DNA from: Bacteroidota bacterium
GTDB taxonomy: Bacteria > Bacteroidota > Bacteroidia > Bacteroidales > Porphyromonadaceae
NCBI GenBank assembly: GCA_023388555.1
Contig: JAEWGA010000017.1
Location: forward strand, 1-35,967
Reading direction: 5' to 3'
DNA: 35,967 bases
The notes under the pieces are model-generated. The model did not search any database. It saw only the letters and a list, made by a program, of their open reading frames with translations, and was not told the DNA's origin. The translations under genes were made by a program, and so were the position numbers. This document shows, piece by piece, positions 15,859 to 25,301 of the stretch (position 1 is the stretch's first letter; each line of letters starts with the position of its first letter).

Positions 15859-16199
15859 GCAGTAAAATGGATGGTGATATTAGTGCAGTGTTTTGAGTGT
15901 TACGTATCTATTGGTTTTATAGTTTCTGAATAAGAAGTTGATGAGCATTAAAGTCCACAAAAATAAGTAAGTGTTCTGTGTAAAATTGTAATCTCATTTC
16001 CTAATTATATGTGAGTGTTTAGTGTTAGATATGCACAAAGTTATTAAGAACGTGCATTAATTGCAATAGGGGAAACTTGGAGGATAGTTGTGTTGTGTTT
16101 ATTTAACATGGAGGAGATTCGGTTGGAAGTACTTTTCTAAGAGTAGGGGGAGATGCATACCTAACGCCTTTGTTAATGCGCGAAATGTCCAATAATGTG

Positions 16200-16207
16200 T
16201 ATCTTTG
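16200..16207 (+). promoter_or_regulatory. -7 box of tkt-rpiB
   Basis: TATCTTTG matches TAnnTTTG, 65 bp upstream of the tkt start at 16273. A TTTG at 16169-16172 is present but 27 bp away, longer than the usual spacing. Confidence 0.45.
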
Positions 16208-16272
16208 TTATATAGGTGTTTTGCCTAATTCATCCACAAAACAACACCATAAAACCAAAAACATTATTACAT

Positions 16273-18291
16273 ATGGCAACATCAGTAGGTTTACAAGCCG
16301 CAAATAACATTAGAATTTTGGCCCTGTCCATGGTAGAAAAAGCAAAATCGGGACATCCTGGGGGGGCAATGGGAGGAGCCGATTTTATTCATATACTGTT
16401 TTCGGAATTTTTGAATTATAGCCCGTCGGAACCTTATTGGATTGCTCGGGACCGTTTTTTCTTGGACCCTGGGCATATGTCTCCCATGCTATATTCTGTA
16501 TTAGCGCTTTCGGGCCGAATGACGATGGAGGATTTACAAGCGTTTCGCCAATGGGGAAGCGTTACTCCTGGGCATCCCGAGTTAGATGTTGTTAGAGGGA
16601 TAGAAAACACCTCTGGTCCCTTAGGTCAAGGGCATGTAATGGCTGTTGGTGCTGCTATTGCAGCTAAGAAAATGCGTTCGGCCTTTGGACCTCTGATGAA
16701 GCAACGTATTTATGCATACATATCGGACGGTGGTATACAAGAGGAGATTTCGCAAGGGGCAGGGCGCTTGGCCGGACATTTAGGGCTGGATAATTTGGTT
16801 ATGTTTTATGATGCCAACAATATTCAGCTTTCTACAAAAGTGGACGAGGTGATGTCCGAAGATACCGCAGCAAAATACCGAGCTTGGGGGTGGAATGTGA
16901 TAGAGATTGACGGAAATGACCATACTCAAATTCGTGAGGCTTTAACTAAGTCGGGCCAAACAAGTGGCAAGCCCACCTTAATTATTGGCCATACTATCAT
17001 GGGTAAGGGGGCTGTAAGCGATGAAGGCTCTATGGAGAACCTTGTTTCAACCCATGGTCAGCCCCTATCTAATGCTGGCGTGAATGTTCCTTTAACAATA
17101 GAGAAATTAGGGGGGGATGCGGCTAATCCTTTTACTATTTTCCCCGAAGTAAAAGAACTTTATAGTAACCGTAAAGAGGCCTTGCAAGCGGATTACAATG
17201 CTTGGTTAAAGAGTTTTAGCGAGTGGTCCGCCAATAATGCAGAGCTGGCTGCTGAATTGGAGAAGTGGCTTACGCCCGGAAGTTATCCGGTGGATTGGGA
17301 GCAAATTGTACAAAAAGACAATGCAGCTACCCGAGCTGCTTCAGCATCGGTACTCTCTTATTTAGCCCAACAAGTTCCTAACATGATAGTTTCCAGCGCC
17401 GATTTGTCCAATTCCGATAAAACCGACGGTTTTTTGAAGAAGACCAAGGCGCTTAGTCGCGACGACTTCTCGGGCAACTTCCTGCAAATGGGGGTTAGCG
17501 AGCTTACAATGGCCTCTGTATCGGTAGGTATTGCACTACATGGTGGTTTTGTTGCCGCTTGCGGAACCTTCTTTGTTTTTTCGGACTACATGAAGCCTGT
17601 GGTGCGTTTGGCTGCGTTAATGAAGGTTCCTGTTAAGTTTATTTGGACCCACGATGCTTTCCGTGTAGGGGAAGATGGACCTACTCATGAACCTGTGGAA
17701 CAAGAGGCTCAAATACGCCTAATGGAGAAACTTAAGAACCATGATGGCGATGCTTCAATGTTAGTGCTTCGGCCTGCCGATGTGCACGAAACAACCGCAG
17801 CTTGGATGCTGGCAATGGAGAACAAGAAAACGCCAACGGCACTAATTTTATCGCGCCAAGACATTAAAAATCTTCCTGGGAATACATTCCAACGTTCTAA
17901 ACAAGTGGCCTTGGGCGGATACATTGTAAAAGAGGTGGATGCTCCTAAAGCTGTATTGGTGGCAAATGGATCGGAGGTGGCAACTTTGGTGGCTGGAGCC
18001 GAGTTGTTAGAGCAACAGGGGATTCCTTGTAATGTTGTTTCTATTCCTTCGGAAGGTTTATTCCGCCAGCAACATCACCAATACCAACAAGAGGTTTTAC
18101 CTCCGGGAGTACCACGTTTTGGCTTAACAGCAGGACTTCCCATCACTTTAGCCGGACTGGTTGGCGAGAAGGGGCGTATTTGGGGAATGGAGTCCTTCGG
18201 ATATTCGGCACCGTACGGTGTGTTGGATAAAAAGCTTGGTTTTACTGCCGAGAATGTTGTGAACCAAGTTAAACTAATGTTGGATTTGTAA
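16273..18291 (+). CDS. tkt: Transketolase
   Basis: Thiamine diphosphate enzyme of the non-oxidative pentose phosphate pathway, transferring two-carbon ketol units between sugar phosphates. I use the ATG at 16273 (672 residues); the frame is open to 16216 but those 19 extra codons have no family resemblance and lie just after the -7 box. Motifs: KSGHPGGAMGG near the N-terminus, PGHPE, GPLGQGH, and the TPP-binding segment SDGGIQEEISQGAG ending DANNIQ (SDGG replaces the more usual GDG). The pyrimidine-binding domain contains FVFSDYMKP. rpiB follows 13 bp after the stop, a two-gene pentose phosphate operon. Confidence 0.97.
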   Translation: MATSVGLQAANNIRILALSMVEKAKSGHPGGAMGGADFIHILFSEFLNYSPSEPYWIARDRFFLDPGHMSPMLYSVLALSGRMTMEDLQAFRQWGSVTPGHPELDVVRGIENTSGPLGQGHVMAVGAAIAAKKMRSAFGPLMKQRIYAYISDGGIQEEISQGAGRLAGHLGLDNLVMFYDANNIQLSTKVDEVMSEDTAAKYRAWGWNVIEIDGNDHTQIREALTKSGQTSGKPTLIIGHTIMGKGAVSDEGSMENLVSTHGQPLSNAGVNVPLTIEKLGGDAANPFTIFPEVKELYSNRKEALQADYNAWLKSFSEWSANNAELAAELEKWLTPGSYPVDWEQIVQKDNAATRAASASVLSYLAQQVPNMIVSSADLSNSDKTDGFLKKTKALSRDDFSGNFLQMGVSELTMASVSVGIALHGGFVAACGTFFVFSDYMKPVVRLAALMKVPVKFIWTHDAFRVGEDGPTHEPVEQEAQIRLMEKLKNHDGDASMLVLRPADVHETTAAWMLAMENKKTPTALILSRQDIKNLPGNTFQRSKQVALGGYIVKEVDAPKAVLVANGSEVATLVAGAELLEQQGIPCNVVSIPSEGLFRQQHHQYQQEVLPPGVPRFGLTAGLPITLAGLVGEKGRIWGMESFGYSAPYGVLDKKLGFTAENVVNQVKLMLDL

Positions 18292-18304
18292 TTTTAAAAC
18301 GTGT

Positions 18305-18754
18305 ATGTTGCCCAATAGGATTAAAATAGGAGTGGCGTCGGACCACGCAGGCTTCAACCTCAAGCAGCAAATAATTGCCCTGTTACAAGGCAAAGGATAC
18401 GAGGTGGTGGATTTTGGACCTCATTGTGCGGATAGCTGTGATTACCCCGACTATGCTCACCAATTAGGGCGTGCAGTGGAAACGGGGCTGGTGGATAAAG
18501 GCGTTTCTACGTGTGGCTCTGGCGAAGGTGTGTCTATTGTACTAAATAAATATCCTCACGTTCGTGCCGCATTGGCTTGGAGGCCCGAAATTGCTCAGTT
18601 GGCACGCCAACACAACGATGCCAATGTACTAACTTTACCGGCCCGGTTTGTTACCGAGCGTGAGGCTCTTGATATGGTTGACCTCTTTTTTAATACCCCA
18701 TTTGAGGGTGGGCGACACAAAAAAAGAGTGGACAAAATTCCACCAACCCTATAA
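18305..18754 (+). CDS. rpiB: Ribose-5-phosphate isomerase B
   Basis: Interconverts ribulose 5-phosphate and ribose 5-phosphate, feeding the adjacent transketolase. The 149-residue protein carries the RpiB/LacAB signature: VASDHAGFNLK with Asp13 and His14, the catalytic Cys70 in STCGSGEGV, and His103 in ARQHNDANVL. The N-K-Y-P-H-V-R-A motif binds phosphate. Translational linkage with tkt is likely given the 13-bp gap. The C-terminus is normal for the family. Confidence 0.95.
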   Translation: MLPNRIKIGVASDHAGFNLKQQIIALLQGKGYEVVDFGPHCADSCDYPDYAHQLGRAVETGLVDKGVSTCGSGEGVSIVLNKYPHVRAALAWRPEIAQLARQHNDANVLTLPARFVTEREALDMVDLFFNTPFEGGRHKKRVDKIPPTL

Positions 18755-18791
18755 CCCATAACGAAGAAACAAACCGTATTAATTGTGCTAT

Positions 18792-18833
18792 TGGAGGACT
18801 TCCCCTGTTCTTGTAGAGGCAGAGAGTCCTCCA
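18792..18833 (+). other. Hairpin between rpiB and the M3 peptidase gene
   Basis: TGGAGGACT (18792-18800) and AGTCCTCCA (18825-18833) form a perfect 9-bp stem with a 24-nt loop that could fold further (CCT/AGG). No T-run follows, so it is either an atypical terminator of tkt-rpiB or a structured leader of the downstream gene, which starts 40 bp later. Confidence 0.5.
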
Positions 18834-18873
18834 TTACTTTCCTCCCCCCTAAAAGAACTCCCCACTAAGTTTT

Positions 18874-20874
18874 ATGAGCCCAATATATTACCCCGATTTC
18901 AGTGACATCGCCCCCGAAACCTTATTAAAAAAAATAAAAAACGGGATTGAGCTACAACGCATTGCCATCCAAACTATAAAGGAGGTAGATATCCATAACT
19001 TAACATTCGAGAATACGGTATTGGCATTGGAACGCTCTCAGGATTTTGTTGGATTGCCAAGCCGTCTGTTTTTCAATCTTTTGAGTGCCGCTTCGGACGA
19101 AGCCCTCATGGAAATAAGTGCAACCATTTCCGATATGCTTACGGATTTGAGTAACGAAATCACCTACGATACCGACTTGGCAAACAGGGTCCGCTTGGTG
19201 TACGAGCAGCAAGATGGGTTAGGGGAGCAAGAAAAACGACTGACCTATCGTACCTATCAGGGGTTTGAAGATGCTGGTGCATATTTGAAGGAGGAGGAGC
19301 GTGAGGAACTTAAGCAACTTAAAAAGGAAAGAGCCGCCGCCTCACTTCAGTTTGGGCTAAATGTACTTAAGGAAATGAACGCCTTTGTATTGCATCTGAC
19401 TCAGGAGGAGCAGGTGCAAGGTATTCCCGAGTCGGTACGTGCGGTGGCGTTGGCAAAAGCCGAACAAGAAGGGAAAAAAGGGTGGGTGTTTGACCTCTCG
19501 ATGCCCTCTTACTTAGGCGTAATGAAATATTGTGACCGAAGGGATATCCGAGAACACCTTTACAGGGCTAAAGCCTCTTTATGTGCTAACACCGAAAAGG
19601 AAACACAAAACGTGGATTTAGTTCATAAGATTGTATCCATTCGTAAGCGAATAGCCGAAATTATGGGCTATACATCCTATGCCGAGTATGCCTTAAAGGA
19701 TAGGATGCTATCCAGTACCAAGGCCGTTTATAATGTCCTGGAAGAGCTAAGGGATAGTTATATGCCTTTAGCGAAACAGGAGGTAGCCGAGGTTACGGAA
19801 TTTGCACACAAAAACGGATTCCCCCAGGAAAACACCTTGGAAATGTGGGATTGGGCATACTATGCCGAAAAATACCGAGCCGAAAAGTTGGACTTTAACC
19901 AAGAGACAACTCGCCCTTACTTCGAGCTGAAAGCTGTACAAAATGCGATGTTTAATTTGGCGGGCCGGTTATTCGACCTTTCATTTTCTGAAAATAAAAC
20001 GCTGAAACCATATCACCCCGAAGTTACTATTTTTGAGGTGTGCCGAAATAAAGAGCCTATAGGCATTCTTATGTTGGATTACTTCCCACGAAAAGGTAAA
20101 CAACCAGGAGCTTGGATGACGGAGTATGTAGAAGCCTCACAAGAGCACCAGCCAGTTGTTAGTTTGGTGATGAACTTCTCCCCAGCCACAAAAAAAATGC
20201 CCTCGTTGCTTACTTTTGATGAGTGTACAACGATGTTCCATGAATTTGGACATGCTTTGCATGGGCTATTAACCAAAGGTAAATATGCATCTCTTAACGG
20301 TACAAATGTAGTACGGGACTTTGTGGAACTTCCATCTCAGCTAATGGAGAATTGGATGAGGCAACGCGAGTTCCTAATAACATTTGCCAAACATTATGAA
20401 ACTCGGGAACCTATTCCCGAGGATATATTGAATGCAATAGCTAAAAACAACTCTTTTTTGGAAGGCTATAACTGTATCCGACAATTAGGCTTTGCTTACT
20501 TGGATATGGCATGGCATACGCTTCAGGACCCCAAAACGGACATAAGAAAAGTAGAAGTAGAAGTGAGCAAGCCGCTTAAACTATTGGAGAGTGCCGAAGA
20601 GGTAGGGCTAATTAGTACGGCCTTTTCGCACATCTTCGACGGTGGTTATGCTACTGGATACTACGGCTATAAGTGGGCCGAGGTTTTAGAGGCAGACGCT
20701 TTTGAAGAGTTTAAAAAGCACGGAATATTCAACAAAAACATAGCAGATAGGTATCGGGAATATATTTTGGAAAAGGGCGACCAGCAAGATGCAATGACCC
20801 TGTATATAGCCTTTAAGGGGACGTTGCCAACAACCGCTGCCCTAAAAAGAAGAAGTGGGTGTGTTAAAATATAA
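18874..20874 (+). CDS. dcp: M3 family zinc metallopeptidase (peptidyl-dipeptidase Dcp type)
   Basis: A 666-residue thimet-oligopeptidase-family enzyme that trims dipeptides from the C-termini of peptides. The zinc site is complete: HEFGH at residues 456-460 (His456, Glu457, His460) and third ligand Glu485 in FVELPSQ, 25 residues downstream as usual. The helical N-terminal half and the GYYGYKWAEVLEADAFEEF block near the C-terminus match Dcp. No signal peptide is visible, so it probably acts in the cytosol, although Bacteroidota also have exported versions. Oligopeptidase versus dipeptidase specificity cannot be fixed from sequence. It stands alone after a hairpin. Confidence 0.93.
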   Translation: MSPIYYPDFSDIAPETLLKKIKNGIELQRIAIQTIKEVDIHNLTFENTVLALERSQDFVGLPSRLFFNLLSAASDEALMEISATISDMLTDLSNEITYDTDLANRVRLVYEQQDGLGEQEKRLTYRTYQGFEDAGAYLKEEEREELKQLKKERAAASLQFGLNVLKEMNAFVLHLTQEEQVQGIPESVRAVALAKAEQEGKKGWVFDLSMPSYLGVMKYCDRRDIREHLYRAKASLCANTEKETQNVDLVHKIVSIRKRIAEIMGYTSYAEYALKDRMLSSTKAVYNVLEELRDSYMPLAKQEVAEVTEFAHKNGFPQENTLEMWDWAYYAEKYRAEKLDFNQETTRPYFELKAVQNAMFNLAGRLFDLSFSENKTLKPYHPEVTIFEVCRNKEPIGILMLDYFPRKGKQPGAWMTEYVEASQEHQPVVSLVMNFSPATKKMPSLLTFDECTTMFHEFGHALHGLLTKGKYASLNGTNVVRDFVELPSQLMENWMRQREFLITFAKHYETREPIPEDILNAIAKNNSFLEGYNCIRQLGFAYLDMAWHTLQDPKTDIRKVEVEVSKPLKLLESAEEVGLISTAFSHIFDGGYATGYYGYKWAEVLEADAFEEFKKHGIFNKNIADRYREYILEKGDQQDAMTLYIAFKGTLPTTAALKRRSGCVKI

Positions 20875-21087
20875 GTTTTAATGCACGCTTACCTCCTTTG
20901 CTATACGCTATGCTTATTCATTTGCAAAGTGTTACGAATAGGCTGGCGTAAAAGATGGGAGTTGTGATAAAGTGTATTAGACGAACGAAATACTGCATAA
21001 GGGGATTCTTGAATTTCGGTGACAGTACCTCTATTCGTCCGTTTTTCAATATACATTTAACACTACCGGATACCAATAATCACCGGT

Positions 21088-21909
21088 TTAGGGTTGTTGT
21101 TTGTATTGCTGAAGCCGTTTTGTATGTTTGCTAAGCGTTCTTTTCAACAACCCTATTTCTTCTTGTACGTTGTGCATTGCTATGGTCCTGAGGAAAGAGA
21201 GCCTCAAGGTGTTTGAAAGGTTAAATACTAAGGTGCCGCCTCCCTTAACCTGGGCCTTTAACTGGTGCTCCTTGGGGGCGTGAGTTATAAATTGAGCAAT
21301 GGCAAGAGCATCTTTGGCGGTAAAGGTTAACCGCTCGTAAAATATCCCGGCTTCTTTATACCTATAATTCATCCCGGCATCGTAAGGTAGCGTATCTGTG
21401 CTAATAAAGGTCTTATTAGTTACATCCTCAATTATCAAATGATTGGAATTTAGGGGGGTACTATTTTTCACCGAGGCAATGAGTTCTAACTTTCCATCTT
21501 TATTGAAATAGATATCTAAGTATGGTATTCTTTGGTTTCTGAGTTCTTTAGCCGAGAGGATGTATTCATCGGAAAAAGGGGTGTCGTTTATTTTTACGAA
21601 ATATTGCGCTAATGAGTCTTGGGCTTGTTGTAATATTGAAAGTCGGGTTTGGGCATATAGGCTATCTCGCCGGGATCTTTGGATATCCACTTCTTTTTTT
21701 AAGGCTAAAGCTTTTCTTCTTGTGCTTATTTCATTTGGGTAGTTAACGTGTAAACTATCTATAAGCTGTTCTGCTTGTTCGTAGGATTCTTCTTTATATG
21801 CGTCCAGCGCCTTTTCATAGAGGGCATGGGCCAATTTTTCTGTACTCCTTTGGCAGGAGGCTGTAAAGAATACCACAACACATATTATTGCAAAGTTAAA
21901 AAGTTTCAT
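21088..21909 (-). CDS. Lipoprotein of unknown function
   Basis: I place the start at 21909 (273 residues), where ATG overlaps the upstream glycosyltransferase stop as ATGA; a longer frame to 21951 adds 14 residues before the signal. The signal MKLFNFAIICVVVFFTASC ends in a lipobox with Cys19. A helical region (about 20-115) contains a tetratricopeptide-like helix pair (ALYEKALDAYKEESYEQAEQ) and a coiled coil, followed by a beta-rich domain (IPYLDIYFNKDGKLEL onward) and a helical C-terminal tail. Similar architectures occur as uncharacterised Bacteroidota lipoproteins. The ATGA overlap indicates translational coupling with the glycosyltransferase, suggesting an envelope-related job. Confidence 0.7.
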   Translation of the reverse strand: MKLFNFAIICVVVFFTASCQRSTEKLAHALYEKALDAYKEESYEQAEQLIDSLHVNYPNEISTRRKALALKKEVDIQRSRRDSLYAQTRLSILQQAQDSLAQYFVKINDTPFSDEYILSAKELRNQRIPYLDIYFNKDGKLELIASVKNSTPLNSNHLIIEDVTNKTFISTDTLPYDAGMNYRYKEAGIFYERLTFTAKDALAIAQFITHAPKEHQLKAQVKGGGTLVFNLSNTLRLSFLRTIAMHNVQEEIGLLKRTLSKHTKRLQQYKQQP

Positions 21910-22946
21910 GAGGGCTTCTTTTTCAATTGTTGGTAAGTTTTTTCTTGGCAAATATAGTACCTATATAAAACGGATTTAGGGTATAAGCGTTTATACGCAG
22001 CATCTTTACATCCAGTTGTTACGGGGGGGGAGGGGTATTTGTAAAAATCTTTCCAAGCTTTAAATACAGCTTTGGCATCCTTTGGATTTCCAGAGCAAAG
22101 AAATACTATAGCAGCCAAAGCATCCAGGAAAAAACGCACCATTATAACTTTACGACGTTTTGTTACGGGGAGGTTCCGGGAAAGCATGCATAGGTTATTC
22201 CGGAAGTTCAGGTATGTTTTACGAGGATTCTTTACACTTAAAGAGGCTCCTCCTTGGTGATAAACAACCGAGGCTGGTATTGCATATAGTTTATAATGTT
22301 GTGCCCCCCAGCGCCAACACAGGTCTATCTCTTCTTGGTGGGCAAAAAAGGATTCTTCAAGTCCGCCAGTATTTATGTAAAGCTCCCTACGTACCAGCAT
22401 GCAAGCCCCAGAGGTCCAGAACACTTCTTGCGGTTCTTGTCCGTACTGTCCTGTATCATACTCTAATGTACTAAATATTCGGCCCCTACAAAAAGGATAT
22501 CCTAGCTTATCAACATACCCTCCTAATGCTCCTGCGTATTCAAAACGGTTTGGTTCTTTTTCCCAACGTATAGTGGGTTGTACGGAAACTACATCGGGCC
22601 TGGTTACAATAAATTGGTACAACGGTGAAAGCCAATGGGGTGTAACCCTAATATCGGAATTTAAAAGCAGGATATATGGGTGGTTTACAAGGTTTATAGC
22701 TTTATTGTAACCAGCTGCAAAGCCCAAATTATCGGACCATGAAAGAACCTTTATATGCTCTTCAAATTGAGTTAGTATGGCAAGCGAATTATCGGTGGAG
22801 CCGTTATCCGCCACAATAATATCTGCCAAGTCGGGGTCTGTATATTTTATTACCGAAGGCAGGTATTGCGGAAGAAGCTCACTTCCATTCCAATTTAAAA
22901 TAACCACAGCTATGGGTTTAGAGCTATCTATCCGTTGCTTTATCAT
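21906..22946 (-). CDS. Family 2 glycosyltransferase (rhamnosyltransferase-like)
   Basis: A 346-residue GT-A fold enzyme. AVVILNWNGSELL opens the nucleotide-binding half, ADNGSTDNS follows, and LLLNSDIRV supplies the metal-binding acidic motif in its N-S-D form. EVFWTSGACMLVRRE and FFAHQEEIDLCWR are the acceptor-side and E-x-D catalytic-region motifs found in WbbL-type rhamnosyltransferases. No membrane segment is strong except a hydrophobic patch near residues 270-285, so it probably works at the inner face of the cytoplasmic membrane. It sits between the acyltransferase and lipoprotein genes. Donor and acceptor are not determinable. Confidence 0.9.
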   Translation of the reverse strand: MIKQRIDSSKPIAVVILNWNGSELLPQYLPSVIKYTDPDLADIIVADNGSTDNSLAILTQFEEHIKVLSWSDNLGFAAGYNKAINLVNHPYILLLNSDIRVTPHWLSPLYQFIVTRPDVVSVQPTIRWEKEPNRFEYAGALGGYVDKLGYPFCRGRIFSTLEYDTGQYGQEPQEVFWTSGACMLVRRELYINTGGLEESFFAHQEEIDLCWRWGAQHYKLYAIPASVVYHQGGASLSVKNPRKTYLNFRNNLCMLSRNLPVTKRRKVIMVRFFLDALAAIVFLCSGNPKDAKAVFKAWKDFYKYPSPPVTTGCKDAAYKRLYPKSVLYRYYICQEKTYQQLKKKPS

Positions 22947-22957
22947 ATGAGAAAGGG

Positions 22958-23899
22958 TTATGATATGATGTGTTGGTTCGGGAATTTTGCCTGCAATCTT
23001 TCTTTATCGTGTTTCCACCTTTTGTGGGTCCATAGCCATAGGGAGGGTCTTCGTAAAATGGTTTGCTCCAAGCGTTTCATAAACATAGTGGTTACTTCAC
23101 CTTCCGGCCATTGGGAAGCATCTTCGCACAGTACTTCAACAACACACCTATATTGGCCTCTTTTTTCGGCAAAAACGTCCAGGTAACAAACTGGCGAATG
23201 TGTTTTGGCTGCCATCCGCTCCATTCCAGTAAACACGGCAGTAGACCTATTTAAGAAGTTTACGAACAAGTGAATATTCTGGACGCTGGGAGTTTGGTCG
23301 GCAACAAAAATAAGTAATGTATTATCGCCGTTTTTAGCCAAGCGAAGCACTGTTCTGGGGGCCTGATTTTTGTCGATGAGAAGTGCTCCAAACTTGCTCC
23401 GTAAGGCATTCATCACCTCTTCGGTAACAGCCGATTGCGGCTTATACAGTACATACATCTGAGTAAACTTCAGGAATTGCTGAAAGCCGGTAAACCATTC
23501 CCAATTGCCATAATGCCCTAAGGCCAAGTATACCTGTTTATGCCCTTTTTGGTATAAGGCTTCTAAGTTCTCCACACCTTCCAACGAAATGCTCTGCTTC
23601 AGCTTTTCCTCGTTCATATGTGCCAGCATACAAAACTCCACAAAGAGGTCTGCCAAGTATTGGTATACTCCTTTTGTTAAAAGGCGCAGTTGGGTAGGAT
23701 TGGTATTGGGGAAGCTAGCAAGTAATTGCTGCTGAACAACAGCTTTGCGGTAGCCGATAATGCTATACAGAGTCCACGCAATAACGTCCGAAAAAGCATA
23801 TAGTAGCACTCTGGGCAAAGCTCCTAACGCTTTCATGCAGTAGTATATGCACTTGGCTTTCCAGGACATTGTATAAGGAGGAGGGGCTTGGTGGGGCAT
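22958..23899 (-). CDS. Lysophospholipid/lipid A acyltransferase (LpxL/HtrB family)
   Basis: A 313-residue inner-membrane acyltransferase. The HX4E catalytic motif is HYGNWE (His129, Glu134), preceded by VYLALG; the second block FVADQTPS and the C-terminal RPSLWLWTHKRWK motif are typical of LpxL/LpxM. These enzymes add secondary acyl chains to lipid A. An in-frame Met11 is a possible alternative start, as the first ten residues are proline-rich and unusual. The start lies 1 bp from the mtaB stop and the gene ends 11 bp before the GT2 start, consistent with a single transcript. Confidence 0.93.
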   Translation of the reverse strand: MPHQAPPPYTMSWKAKCIYYCMKALGALPRVLLYAFSDVIAWTLYSIIGYRKAVVQQQLLASFPNTNPTQLRLLTKGVYQYLADLFVEFCMLAHMNEEKLKQSISLEGVENLEALYQKGHKQVYLALGHYGNWEWFTGFQQFLKFTQMYVLYKPQSAVTEEVMNALRSKFGALLIDKNQAPRTVLRLAKNGDNTLLIFVADQTPSVQNIHLFVNFLNRSTAVFTGMERMAAKTHSPVCYLDVFAEKRGQYRCVVEVLCEDASQWPEGEVTTMFMKRLEQTILRRPSLWLWTHKRWKHDKERLQAKFPNQHIIS

Positions 23900-23900
23900 A

Positions 23901-25223
23901 CTATATCAGTTTTCCTATCATTACTTCGGGGTTATCGGATATACCTGTTAACTGTATATTTACTATTTCTCCTTGTAAATCCGAGGCATAAGGCAACCGC
24001 ACTCTTACATAGTTTTCCGTGAAGCCGTACAAATAGTCGGTTTCTCCATGCTCTACCAGGACCTTATGCCTGGTGTCTACTTGTGAGGTGTAAAATTGAA
24101 GGAGTTTCTCCTCGCTAAGTTTGAGCAGTCTTTGGCTACGCCGATGCTTATCTTTAGCGTCCACTTCATAGGGGATTAGTAAAGCATCTGTGCCAGGGCG
24201 TTCCGAATAACTAAAGACGTGTAGTTTTGAAATGTTTAACTCCTTTATGAACTCAAAACTATCCTCAAAATACTCTGGTATTTCCCCCCTGCTGCCAACA
24301 ATCACATCTACCCCAATGAACGCATTGGGAAGAATGGATTTTATTAGTTCTATCCGCGACTTAAACAGTTCTGCCTTATAGCGGCGCCGCATTAGTTTTA
24401 GGACTGCATCCGATCCACTCTGTAGGGGAAGGTGAAAGTGTGGTGCAAAACGTTGCGATTGGGCAACAAACCGAATGATTTCTTCGGTAAGCAAATTAGG
24501 TTCTATACTTGAAATCCGAAAGCGTTCTATACCCCGCACATTATCTAATGCCAAGAGTAAATCCAAAAAGGAGTCGCCAGTAGAACGGCCAAAGTCTCCT
24601 ACGTTTACTCCTGTTAGTACAATTTCTTTTCCGCCTTCTTCCACCACGCTTTTAGCTTGGTTTACAAGGTCGGTAATTGTTCCGTTTCGGCTTCTTCCTC
24701 TTGCCTTCGGAATTGTACAGTAAGAGCATCGGTAGTCGCAACCGTCTTGCACTTTTAAGAAGTGTCGTGTTCTCCCTTCGGACGAAACAGAAGGTGTGAA
24801 CTTACGTATATCTCCCGTTGGAGTGTGCAGCACTTTAGATGCCATGCCATCGTTAGCACTGTTTAGGGCCGATAGGTAATTCACCAAATCCACTTTCTCG
24901 TTTGTTCCCAAAACCAGGTCCACTCCTTCTATATCGGATATCTCGGTGGGGTTAAGCTGTGCATAACACCCCGTTACAATAATACGTGCATTGGGATGCT
25001 CTCGGTGCAAACGCCTTATAATTTGGCGGCATTTCTTATCTGCCAATTCTGTAACGGAGCATGTGTTAACCACAATCAAATCGGGGTGTTCCCAGTCTAA
25101 GGCTTGGCGTATACCAGCTTGTAGTAACGATTTTCCTATTGCGGAGGTTTCGGCAAAGTTTAATTTACACCCCAGCGTTACATATTTTGCGGTTTTACTT
25201 TCAAACGTAGTACTATCGGTCAT
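23901..25223 (-). CDS. mtaB: tRNA t6A37 methylthiotransferase MtaB
   Basis: A 440-residue radical SAM enzyme that converts t6A at tRNA position 37 to ms2t6A. The N-terminal domain has Cys19, Cys55 and Cys86 (TLGCK, NTCSV, TGCYAQ) for the auxiliary cluster. The radical SAM cluster is Cys162-x3-Cys166-x2-Cys169 (GCDYRCSYC). A C-terminal TRAM domain is visible (about residues 375-440). Start MTDS is preceded by a good -7 box, so it likely begins its own transcript. The substrate precursor t6A is made by a complex including TsaB, encoded at 32145-32903. Confidence 0.95.
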   Translation of the reverse strand: MTDSTTFESKTAKYVTLGCKLNFAETSAIGKSLLQAGIRQALDWEHPDLIVVNTCSVTELADKKCRQIIRRLHREHPNARIIVTGCYAQLNPTEISDIEGVDLVLGTNEKVDLVNYLSALNSANDGMASKVLHTPTGDIRKFTPSVSSEGRTRHFLKVQDGCDYRCSYCTIPKARGRSRNGTITDLVNQAKSVVEEGGKEIVLTGVNVGDFGRSTGDSFLDLLLALDNVRGIERFRISSIEPNLLTEEIIRFVAQSQRFAPHFHLPLQSGSDAVLKLMRRRYKAELFKSRIELIKSILPNAFIGVDVIVGSRGEIPEYFEDSFEFIKELNISKLHVFSYSERPGTDALLIPYEVDAKDKHRRSQRLLKLSEEKLLQFYTSQVDTRHKVLVEHGETDYLYGFTENYVRVRLPYASDLQGEIVNIQLTGISDNPEVMIGKLI

Positions 25224-25246
25224 GTATAGAGTAAATTATTTTTCTG

Positions 25247-25254
25247 CAAAGGTA
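25247..25254 (-). promoter_or_regulatory. -7 box of the mtaB-acyltransferase-GT2-lipoprotein run
   Basis: TACCTTTG on the minus strand (25254-25247) is a full -7 match, 24 bp upstream of the mtaB start in the 78-bp gap after radA. A matching -33 is not evident. Confidence 0.5.
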
Positions 25255-25301
25255 CAATTTGGAGGGTAGTTAACTTCTGGAAGTACACAGGTACAGGTGT
25301 T

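Larger units (their letters stand above)
15276..16199. other. Intergenic stretch with no convincing gene
   Basis: About 0.9 kb between the tRNA-Leu terminator and the tkt promoter. The first 270 bases are low-complexity and C/A-rich, with runs of five to seven C (15475-15560), resembling the arms of the end repeats. The only open frame of note is a 64-codon minus-strand frame at 15540-15734, which I do not accept as a gene because its end lies in the low-complexity sequence and it matches nothing I recognise. A short hairpin lies at 15827-15858. From about 15870 to 16199 I see nothing definable. Confidence 0.6.

Noticed and set aside
16216..16272. Upstream-extended start of tkt
   Set aside because: The extra 19 codons lack family similarity and begin about 9 bp after the -7 box, leaving no leader; the ATG at 16273 matches the usual N-terminus.
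20875..21087. Possible terminator or small gene between the M3 peptidase and lipoprotein genes
   Set aside because: Only short inverted matches (ACCGG/CCGGT, GACGAA/TTCGTC) with large loops and no T-run; nothing else recognisable.
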